Below, in pieces: positions 12,084 to 24,000 of a DNA stretch of 64,000 nucleotides. Position numbers and translations under genes: made by a program. Position 1 is the stretch's first letter. Every line of letters starts with the position of its first letter. A model generated the notes under the pieces. It was given only the letters and a program-made list of their open reading frames with translations, was not told the origin of the DNA and did no database searches. The DNA lies in contig NC_089985.1 in the NCBI RefSeq assembly GCF_036417845.1, positions 26,246,583-26,310,582 of the forward strand, written 5' to 3'. The DNA is from Apteryx mantelli (lineage: Eukaryota; Chordata; Aves; Apterygiformes; Apterygidae).

Positions 12084-15000
12084 AAAAAACAAAACAAAAC
12101 AAATCTTCCCAGAAACAGTTCAGGTGGGATGAACAGAAAGAAAGTGGCCTTAAGCCACCTTTCATTCTCTCTGACCTTGGGACATCAGCTTTGAGGCTTG
12201 GTTTAAAGCTGTTTTGCCAAGCATCAGTTATGCCCACCAGGCATCTGGGAAATGCTATGGTGTGAAGGCTAGGCCTCCTTTTCAGGCAGGCACTTGTACA
12301 GGGGCTCGTTGCTTCTTGGCCATCTCCTGTAAGCTACAGCAGAACCATCAACAGATCAAACGTTCTGTTTCTGCTGTGCTGGACAAGGCCCATAATCTGA
12401 CTCCTGGTATGTTCAATGAGTCCTGAGGTAGTTTTCTTGGTCTTCCCTTGAACTCTCAATGTTGCTGCTTTTTCTGCTATAACTTGTTCCTTTTCTTTTC
12501 ATTTTTTTTCTTCTTTCTTGCTTTACTTTCCTTCTTTTATAGGCACTAAGACTGAGGTGAAGCCCAGATAGAAGACAGTAGAGAAATAATAGCTTTATAT
12601 CCTCAAGAATGAGCCAATGTGTGATACAGGCATCAGAAAAAGGTCTCTTCATAAAATGTCTATATTATATAAATGTAGACATGCCCTCTGAGGAGCTTAA
12701 AATTCATGTAATCTGGGTTCTTTAGTGCCTTGTGAAGTTCCTGCAGTTTTTATCTCATGTAAGCCTTTTTATTTTTTTAAAGTGGTTTTCAGGTGAACAC
12801 TGAGACTTTTTTTTTAAGCATTCTAGGAAGGCCTAAGCCTTTTTTTATTCCGAGATGGGCAGCTAGAATCCACAGTGTGTGGTTGTTTGGCTTTTTTTGG
12901 GGGGGAGGGGGGCCTTGGTGGGGGGTGCTATATGTAATGGACCACTGGGGTATTTTCATGTTTTGCAGAAAAATCGACAGACTTCTCTGCTTGAAGAGTA
13001 TGCAGCTTCTTCCTACTCTTCTCTCTGGTCTAATCTGGAAACTTTTTTTATGAAAAAAGCCATGCAGAGTTGCTATGGTTGTATCCCATCATCTGGCAGA
13101 GTATGGAGTACCAAGATGTTGCAGAACTCTTGCTCCTGCTGGTTGCTCTGTCTTAGGCTGCTTGGAAATATAGAAATGGAGTTTTACTTCTACTGTTGTG
13201 TAGTGCGTTATTTGAAAGTGATATGTGGGTAACTTCCGCAGTCATGTGTTACTGTCAGGACGGCAGAGCCCCTGGGTGTGTGTGGGCAGAACAACAGCTG
13301 CTAGATGCAGTGATCTGGTGATGGCCTTAGAGGGATGTGTAATTGTGACTAATTACTGCTTCCACTCACTTGACATGCCTTAGTCAGACTTGGCTTCCTT
13401 AGTTTATTTTGATTTAAGATAACTTTTTTGTGGGGTACTGAGGCAGTGGTCTTCTCCTTGGCTATCTAAACTTTTTGCAAGCTCAGCTGTGAAGACTTGA
13501 AGGGCAGCACTGTGAGGCAGAGCTTTGGATGGGAATGTGCAGGTTCCCATTACAGCCATTTTTGGATGTGGAGTGTGCGGTAGTTAACAGCTGCTGGGTT
13601 TTTGTATCACCGTAGGGAGTCTTACATGAGGGACTGATGCAGTTAATGCCAATAGGGGAAAAAAATAGGGTAACAATGGATGGTAATTAATAACCAGATT
13701 AGTGTTTAAGGGAGAGAAGGTCTAATCCATATCAAAATCAACTGAACAGCAAGTTTCTTAAAGAATGGGAAGTCCTGTCTGACTACCCATGTTTGTGAAC
13801 TCAAGCCTCCTGGGAAATACTTCCCAGAACAATAAATACTTCCTGCAGAGATGACCAATGTATGCTGCCCTGAGCTGGTTTGTCAGGTGAGGTAATAATA
13901 GAAATTAATGAATTACTGGATGTTTATGCCTTTTTCCTTAAAGGACCATTGGTCTATCTGGCTTCTCTTGGGCGATGTTAGTTGGTGTTAAGCTGAGCTG
14001 ACAAATTACTGCTTTCATGGTTAGTCGTAGATGTGCTCCACCGTTGAGGAGTCAAGAACTGTAAGAAGTGCTGTGCCCCCAGCTGTTTGCCTCAGCTGTG
14101 CAAGTCTGGGAGGTGCGACTACAACGATAGATGATACAGCTTGCTTTTACTTGTACTTAGAGTAAGTGAAGAAAGTGCCTTTCAAGCTTTCAGTTGCCTC
14201 TGTGCTTGCGTAAAGCAGGCAGGTTAAATTGCTTTTGAAGGTTGCCCAAGCTCTGTACATGTTCCATGGATGCTACTTATATAGTGCATACGTGGCTTTG
14301 CCGTTTTATAGCCACGCAAGGATCAGTTTGCGTTTTGTTATCAGAGTGGATTTTGGGGACAGAGATTGAAACTGTGACTTAAATTGCTCATACTTTCAAT
14401 CCCAACCTTTTCACAGAGCCAGTAGTACTTTAGGCAGGTTTATTTCCTGCCTTCTGTAAGATGATTGCTTTAGGGGAGGGATTAGTGAGGAAAAGGAGGA
14501 GAAGTATGAAAACCATTTACCAATCTTTTCAGGCCTTAATACCAAGTCTGAAAAGATTATATACATTTTTAAATTTCTTCTTAGTATTGTGCTTTTAACT
14601 GGCCATCCTACCAACATCTGAGTTCAGGACAGAAAAGGGTCTTATGTTGCTTAGGGTTTTTTAAATTGTGCTGAATTTTAATCAGAGGATCTTTGTTTCA
14701 AATGGTTAAAAAATAAATACATAAGAGAGATCCATGGAGTATGTGTGGTTAGTGGCAATGCTGCATTAAAGTCAATACCTGGCATCTAATTTAGACTCTT
14801 GCTGTATGGCACATGTAATCACTTGCAGGTGCCCCAGCAGGTATTGGGCTCCTACTCACTGTGTAACCAGAATGCCAAGAACTACTAATGCAGATGGCCA
14901 GCAGCCACCTCAACTTCCCATGATATGTCCACATTCAATTTGCAGGCTTTATGGGAAACTAAAGACTTGTTATTTTTGAGTTCTTATGTAAAAGCTACAT

Positions 15001-18000
15001 TAATATAAATAGTTTTGTTCAGATTGCAAGTTATTATGTCAAATGCAAAAAGACCTAAGATAAAGTGGGTGGACAGGGAATAGGTAGTGAGACCCCAGCT
15101 CCTCCCTCAAACTGGTATCTCTTGTTAACTTCTAGTTCTGTTTTGCTTTTAAACTAGTACAGACAATTAAAGAACATTTCCCTGGGGACGCTTGGTTATG
15201 AACAAGATGAAAATGAAGGATCAGGTTTAAAAATCTGTAAACAGCAGTACAAAAAAGGCACAATGCTTCCTTCCAATGATACACTGAACATAGATGTTGC
15301 TACTGAAACAGGTATGGAACTGTTGTACTAAAAAAACTTCTTGCCAGGGAGTATTTACACTGTAATGGTAAATCAGTGATGTTTAATACTAATAGCTTTT
15401 GCATGGCAATCACAGGAAAACTAACATGCTTGTTGCTGTTTCCCCCCTTTGCTTTACAGTATTTGCTTAGAAATTATGACTTTGCAGTTTATAGGAAGAA
15501 GGTTTCTCTGGCCTTTTTTTCAACTGTTGTTCATTAGCTTTTTCTTAATGCAGAAGGTTCAGATACAGAATTCTCAATGCTGGTAAGGCTGCAGCTTCAG
15601 TGGGTGTCCTTAGCACCTCTCTGAGCAGAGTCCCACCTCATAGCTTCTCAAGAGTTACTACATGCACCTGCTTCTGATCCCACTAGTTGGGCTCTGTATG
15701 AATAGTTTTGTGCAAAATTAACACTATGCCTGACTATGACTTGTGCTTGAATCTGAATATTTCAGTTTTATGCTGCTTTCTGTGTGGAATTTTTAAAACT
15801 TTAACTTTTCTTCCCTTTTTTTTTTTTTTTCCTCCCCAGAATGTATCCTTTTAAAGTCACAGGAGCTAGCCAGTAAAAAGGCTGAACTGAAGTTGAACTC
15901 CTCATTTTTCAATCTTGAATTTTACAGGTAAAGTTGGGGGGTTTTTTTTGGGGGGGGGGAAATGTTTTTTGTGGGTTTTTTGTTTTTTTTTCTTAATTTT
16001 ATTTTTTATTGTCCTTTCATATGAATATGCTGCATTATGTTCTGTGTGGTTTCCTTGCTTTATGTATGTTTGTATTTTTGATTGTATATGTATTTATACG
16101 CTTCTTTTAAACATTCAGGCTTATACAAGTTGAAATCTCCTTCAAGCTAAAAGGCATTGCTCTACAAACAATCCATGCCCGTGAATTGCCTGACTGTTAC
16201 GCGTTTCAAAATACTGTAAGTGAATATTGGGTATGGTTTACATTAAATTTCTAACACTTGTTTGTATAGTAACAAGGGTCCATAGATGGTATCCTTATCC
16301 AGACTGTATGGAAAAGCAGTTGGGCATGTCCTGGCCTAGGAGGAAGCTGCCTTATGCTTAACCCCCTTTTCCCAAAGGCTGCTGAAGCCCGTAAGAAATT
16401 ATGTTGCCATGGAACAATGTTGTTTTGTAACCTATTCCAGCTGGTAACTTCATAGTCTGAGAAGGGGGTAAGTAATTGTTACTCATCTAACAAACTTAAA
16501 TTTACTTTTTTTTTTTTTTCTTCTTTTTTTTTCTGGACTATTGCTTTTTAATGCTATACATTATGTGCTCTCAAGTCTTCTGTATGTGCTGTCATTTATG
16601 GTGACAGCTTTCTTAAATGCTTACCTAAAAATACTAATGCATATTATGTCAAAGTACAGACCAAGATTTACTTTATGGAATATATTTTGCTAGTCTTGTT
16701 TCTGATTTACCTTTATTTTCAGATTACTTTCAATAATAGAGCCCACAGTGGAAAAATCAAAATTTATTTTGATAGTGATACTGATATTCAAGAATGCAAA
16801 GACTGGCACATATCTGGTTCTAGTAAGTATTGTGTGTGTATGTATTTGCATGATGGAAGTGTTAAACATCTCCTCCTTCCGTTTCTCCTGGTCCATAACA
16901 ATTGGACTAACAAGATATTCCGTGTCTTCTCTACCACCTTAAGGCTAAAACCTTGCCTAATGCGACTCATTACATTTTTGTAGTTAGTAATCAGGATTTA
17001 ATTCCTTTCTGAAAGGGTATTGATGATATAAGCATCTCTATACAGCTGTATATGTCACCAGGCTTTATCTGGAAGGAGGATGAATGTTTCTTCTATAGGT
17101 TTTAGTTGTTCTGTTGCTCTGAGATTACTCAAATAATTCAATTTAATATACTAAGAGTGGTAAATTCCCAACTCAAGCCTTTATAGCCTTCAAAATTATT
17201 TCTCTTTGGCTAATTGAAGCCTACTATTTCTGAGATTAGAGGTTTAGAGATTATTTTTTTGCTGCCGCTAACTGTCATGATGCATGTAAGCAAAGGGTGG
17301 CGTCTACCTTGTTCCTGTTGTTAAGGCTTTATCTGGCAGCTAAGAAGTGGATGCTAAAGACTCCTTCAGAGGAGTAGTCACTGACTGAGCACTGTGCAAC
17401 TACTTCTCCCCCACAGTGACTTGCTGTAAAGGAGTGTGGCAGAGTAATAGTTTCTTACGAGCTATACAAGATATCTATTAAGAAAGATGTCAAGCGGCCT
17501 CCCCTTTGCTTGGCCAAAGCCAACTTTTGTCTAATAGTGTGTTTTATTGGCATTGAAGTGGTATCTTACAGTATGAATCAAGTAATCAAAGCACTGTGAC
17601 TTGTGTGTATGTTCAGTAACTTCTTGCAGCTGTCTTTCAACTAACTATTCTTTAGTAGTTTATTTGCATATAATGAGCAGCCAAGGGAGAGAGAGCATGT
17701 AACTTCATTATAAAGGTGAGCTGAAGAGGTATTATACCAATTAAAAATTAGTGTTTGTTTATGTAGTTAAAAACTACGTTGTGAAACTTGTAGGAAGAAC
17801 TGATGCGAGTAAGCCAAAGAAAATACCTGTTTTGAAAAGCTGTGATCCTTGGGTTCACATGATGGCTTCTAAACCTGTGTGTGACAAGAGTATGGTACAG
17901 TTTCTGACTGCAGGTCAGGGAATAAGAAATGGTCTTGTGTGCGTGGAGAGTTGTGTAGTGGTTGTGTGTGTGATTATTTTGTGTGTGTGTGTGCACATGT

Positions 18001-21000
18001 GTTTAACTTAATTGTATTGAAACCAACCAGATCCTGCATTTCTTTTATTCCATGCAGTTGTAACACTGGAGCACAGATGGACAGATGAGCTTAGTGGAAA
18101 AATGAGAAGCTTGCATCAATGTACTTTTTTTTTCTTTAATTTTGAAGAACTTGAAATGTGCATTTCATGTTTGTGGCCCAGTCTATGTAGCTCTCTTGGG
18201 CTATGGTTCTCTGTTCAGTTGTGCTGGCGACATACTTGCAGAAAGGTGGTGTGCTGCTTTTTTTTTTTTTTTTTTTAATAGCCCATCTGTTTATGGGGTG
18301 AGAGACTTAAGTGCAAAATACATGACCTTCTGTAAAGGTGTCAATGCTTATGATAAATCCGTTCCCAAAGAGATGTGAAAAGACTAACTCTTTCCTTTCT
18401 GTGACTCACAGTTCTCCAGAAGAACACTCAGTATGTTCTGGTTTTTGATGGATTTGTCATTATAAGTTGCCTTGCTTCTCTTATCCTCTGCACACGATCC
18501 ATTATTCTTGCCTTGAGACTGCAAAAAGTAAGTACAATATTCATAGTCTCCATGCTTATTTTGTCTCTGCTATCATGTTTGATACTAGTTTTGTGAAGTG
18601 TTAAGTTATGAAGTATCAGTGTATCTGTTGCAGCATGTTGTGCTCTTAGTGTATCTGTGCCTCTAGAAACAATGTGTAAAGGTCTGTAATAAACAGTCAC
18701 CAACACAATGAATTTTACTTTTGCTTGTGTAGTACTGTAGTAAGTATTCTGTTGCATGTGTCAAGGGCAAAAGTAGGGGGGATTGACTTAATTTTGTAGA
18801 GTATCTTGTGCAAAAAAACTTCTGAATCTTTGTGCTGCTATCAGTCAATGCATTTTACACCTTCCAAACATGAATTCTTTCTGCCTTGGCTTCAAAGTAG
18901 AGCACCCATACAGGTCATGCTGTGAATTAATGCTTTAATGAGTATTTTTCAAAGCCAACTGTAATTTGAGAAATAGACTGTATGCTGTACCTTCTTACAT
19001 TTGGCTGTTGTCTTGGTCTTCCTGGGGCTGGAACCACCCTTTTCAGTTCTTTCCTTCTCCCTTCACAATTCTTGACTACAATCTGCTGTCAAATTCTTCC
19101 CCACTTGTCTTCCTCTGCATACTCTGAGACTAACTCTGGCTTCATCTTGAGCTCGTGTAAGCAGACCCAACTCTTCCCATCCAAAGAAAGCGATGCAGAA
19201 ACATGAGATGGCCTTGCACGGGAAGCTTCTGTTCACTTGAGTTGTGCACTGTAAAACTGCTGTGCTGGAAGAGTTCCCAAATGTCCAGAGCCTGGTTGAT
19301 ATTTAACACTTTCTCACACCCCAGGCCAGAGTTGTTACATAATTTAGTACCATTAATTGTGATACACTTTCTAAGCATGTGGATAAAGGGAGTTGGAAAA
19401 GAGAGAGCAGGACATGCAGCATATGAAAGTGCAGATAGCTACTTATCTAATCCAATATACCCTCTTTGGAACTTGTAAACAAGGCAAAGGTGAATAGGAT
19501 ACAGATCAGCAAAGGTATTGCAAGTTACTGTCAGGAACTGGGACAGCAGCATTTATTCATGAGCAGAGAGAACAAGTGAAAGCAGATGGGCAATACTGGG
19601 TGCAGGAAGTGGAATTGCTGGCTCTGTTGGAAATGAGAGCTGTTGACTGATAGTTGTATTTGAATTGAAGTTACTAATTTTCCATGTTCTTTCACTCCAT
19701 CAGCTGAGTGGTCATGCTCTTTTGGGGGGTGGACAGAAACCTCTTGTGAAGGAGTTTGAAAAGGGGATAACAAGCCATGCACGCTTAGGTTATTGGGGGT
19801 CAGTTATGAAGTCATTTATTTCGTGAAAAGTTGGTTTTCAATGACCTAAGCCTGTCTTAAAATCTCTTCTTGTATTTTGTTTTTTCCTGTTGCTATTACT
19901 AACGATTTTTAGGCTATTATTCCAGCAAATACTGTGGGAAAAGTGGGCAAGTGAAATTCAAGCATTGCTACAATACTGGGGCATCTGTGCATATCTTTCA
20001 TTTAAGGGGACCTGTAACTAAACATCTAAATGCTTCTCAACAGAGATTTGTGAATTTCTTCCTGGAGAAATATAAACGTCATGTCTGTAATGCTGATCGC
20101 CTAGAGTTCATAAATGGATGGTATGTCCTGGTAATTATCAGTGATATGATGACGATCATTGGATCAATCTTAAAAATGGAAATAAAAGCCAAGGTGAGAG
20201 TTTAATGCTTCAGATAAAATACTAGTCTTGTTACAACCAGGTGTAACATGCCCTAACTAGGGAAAATGTGAGTGAGCTATATTAGTCACTAGTCACTTTT
20301 TACTTTTGCTAATTCTTGTTTCTTCCTTTCCCCTCATGTTGTTATTCACTATAGTAGAATATAAGCAGTTGTCTGAGGTTTTGTGTGTTGCTTGTTCCTG
20401 CTTGAGACCTGTTACATATGTTGAATCAAACTCTTAGGCTTGCTCTCTTTCTGAGCACTAATGCCTCTTTTCTGAGTGTTGACGGATTCTTGCAGCAGTC
20501 GAAGAGGATGTGTGAGCCTCATCCATTAAAACAAACGCTGTGGTGTGCAAGTTTGACTAATAATTGGTTTTATTCCCCAAACTGCCCCAGACTCTTTCAA
20601 TAATACTCTGGAAGCTAATTAAACATCTTATTTCTATAGTGTTAAGCTCCTTAATCCCTGCTTTAGGACTTGTAAGTAGACAGTGCTGTAGATACTATAG
20701 AAAAGACAGTTCCTAATTAAAAGCTTTAGGTTATGTTAATAATTAAGAAGTAGCAGTACATATTGCACAAAGACATCAAGACTCATTACCTTTGATAAAA
20801 CAGGGGTCTCAGCAGCTCATGAGACTGGAAACATTACTACTATGGCTTGCTTTCCTGGCCTGTCCAAACTAAAGGCACAGCCAGTGTCAGCTACTGGTCC
20901 TTGACCTTCTAGTCTGGACTTACTGAAATCAATGTGTTTTGTCCAGCTGGCAGCTCTTTGCGTGTGTGTGGTTTTTTAGCAATAGAGCATGTGTCAACAG

Positions 21001-24000
21001 TTCATGTGTTCAAAAAACTTTGTATTCTGGGAAGAATGGGGCAGCTAGTGTGTTGGTGCTGCTCCATGTGTATTAATGCTCAAAGGGCAAATGCCTGGAG
21101 CGGCCTTCAGATGAAACACTTGGGAATGTCCAGCTGTGTGGTGAGATGGAGGGGAGGGGAGAGAACAGAAAATCTTGAACAGCTCTTGTGCTTATTGTGA
21201 CTTGCTCTAGCCTTCTGCTGACTCAAAATGCGGAGAGAATTGGTTATAAACTGCACTGGCAGTGGAAATGGTGTTCAGACTTCAAACGGCTAGCAACCTG
21301 TTCAAAACTGTTCATGTTTGTAGCATAGACAGGGCTGTAGCCCTGAAGTTTGCTTTTTAAGTGATTACTTGTTTTAACAGTGAATGAAAAATTTGTGGTA
21401 GCAAATGTTAACCTTTTTAAATGGAAATTTGGAGCTATTAATCTAATTTTAAAAGTATATTGTAACCAAAGCAAAGGCATTAGTTCTTTTAGACTTCATA
21501 CAAATCTTGTTCAATAATGTCAGCATAGCTGTGCTTCTGTATGCAGTACTATTGCTTTTGAGTGATCTCCAACTGCAGTTTATACTGGTCTGATTTTTGT
21601 GATTTGGCAAGGTCATTTCAATATTGAACTGTCCAGTTTTGTCTGAACTGCTGACACCTGTATAGTTGTCAAGTTGACATACCTACCACTTTGACTTGAC
21701 CACCTGCTCTTTTTGGATCCCTCAGAATCTCACAAGTTATGATGTCTGCAGCATTTTACTTGGAACATCAACTTTGTTTGTCTGGGTTGGAGTCATCCGA
21801 TACTTGGGATATTTTCAAACCTACAATGTAAGGCTGGAATTAAATATTCAACAATTGCAACACATTTAGGTCTGTCATTTATTCAGATCTCTTAATATAT
21901 GTGACTTCCTTTTCGCCCTGACTTATAGGTACTCATTTTAACTATGCAAGCATCCCTGCCCAAAGTTCTAAGATTTTGTTGCTGTGCTGGGATGATTTAT
22001 CTTGGCTATACTTTCTGTGGTTGGATTGTATTGGGACCTTATCATGAAAAGGTATGTCAGCAGTTATTGCTTTGTTTGTTTGCTTGTTTGTTTTTTGTCT
22101 AACCACGTGTAAATACCTAACTGTGTAGAGCTCCTAGTTATTTTAACAGATACAAGTCTTGAATTCATGTTTTTAAAAGCTTGAAAGAAATTGCTTAACT
22201 CTATCACCTGCTCCTTTTAACAAAGTAACTATATTCTTTGTCACTGTGTGACTGAACTCCTTATTCTACTGAACTATAACCACAAACACGAGGCTGTGTT
22301 TGTGATGAATGTCTGGATGGTTTATCCAGACAGTGTCTGACAGGGGACCAAAGGCACTTGGGTGCGTTATCTCTTTCGCCCTCTTCTGACAATCCTGATG
22401 CAATTGGTATGCTGATGCGTTTGTTACTGTTTCAGGGTATCTCGTTGACTTTGTTTTCCAAATCTTTCCCTTGCTATGCAACTTTAACTATTACCTGTTG
22501 ACCCAAATATGGATGGATAAGTGACTTTATTAATCTCCAAAAGTATGCCAGCATGTCCCTCTTCCTGTTTGAAACCTGGGTGCAGTACTAAAGTTTTGTA
22601 AGTTCCCAACTGCAAGCAGAAACAGCTGTAACCCTCAGATTCAAAGCTAGAAATTTGTGTCTGGCTTGTTTCCTTTATTGGTGGATGCTTTATATGACAG
22701 TCTGGGCAAAAAGGCAGATTCCTGATCTGGTAAATTCTGAATGTCCATTAATGAGTAATAAATGTATTACTACTCATTCTTGATTTCTGATTATACACAG
22801 TATATACTGTAACAAAGATCCATGCTGCAGTGCTTGTTTCAGCTTCTTGTATCCCCAGAGTTAGGTTTCTTCTGACATAATGTCAGTCTGTCTTTCAAGA
22901 AACTTAGGTATTCGGTCTGCATATATTTTCAGTTGATGACAATAAGTTTCTCTAGGGGAGTCACTACATGCTGTGGGATCCTCTGTGATACCAGAGGGTC
23001 AATTGCTTGTAACAGGCACAGTGTAAATATTGTTCTTCTGACTTTCCAGCAGAAAGTACGTTAATTATCTGAGTAAAAGAAATTGTAGTCCATGATATGC
23101 CTGTCTATGAAAATGTTAACTCTTGCTAAATATCACAGTCAACGTCAAGGAAAATAACTGTAGGGTGTGTTGGATGTGTTTTCCCCCACCGCACACCCTT
23201 TGCCTTCTCTCTGAACTATTCTCCTGTACCCCGCTGGAAGGCAGTGTGGTTCTGTGCAGAATGTGCTGAGCCCAGTGCAGGGTTCGCAGCGTGCTCTGCC
23301 TGCACAAGCTGTCCCTTATAGCAAATGGTAAGAGCCTTCCCCTACTGTGCAGGTGGAGAGGAACGTGGTCCATTTGCTCAAAAATTCTGAAAGTCTTAGT
23401 TCAAAAGTAGAGAAATATGTGTTTTCCCTTCCTCTACTACAGGTCAGAGAGGGAATGGAAATCCTGCTTTTGGTTTTGTGGCAACCAGAGGGCGCCATAT
23501 ATTTTTAATAACACTTTCCTCCTTCCCTTTAATCTGGATGTGGGTGATCTTCGTGTTCTAATAGTTATTTGTACTCAATATTTTCTAGTTTGAAGATCTG
23601 AACACAGTGGCCGAGTGTCTGTTTTCTTTGGTCAATGGTGATGATATGTTTGCAACATTTGCTCAAATCCAGCAGAAGAGCACACTGGTGTGGCTGTTTA
23701 GTCGGTTGTATCTGTACTCCTTCATTAGTCTGTTTATATACATGATCCTCAGCCTTTTCATTGCACTCATTACAGACTCTTATGACACCATAAAGGTAAA
23801 TCATTAATCTTCCCATATACTTATTTCTTCTAACCAGTTCTGCATTCATTATTGTTAATTGCTCAGCACCATAATGTCTAGCATTAATTATGATCAATCG
23901 TGAGAATATTAAAATCTTTCAGCTTAAAATCTGGGGAAGAAATTGGGGGGGGGAGGGGGAGGTGTCACTGGGTAGTCACCCAAGTGACTGTAGCCAATAA

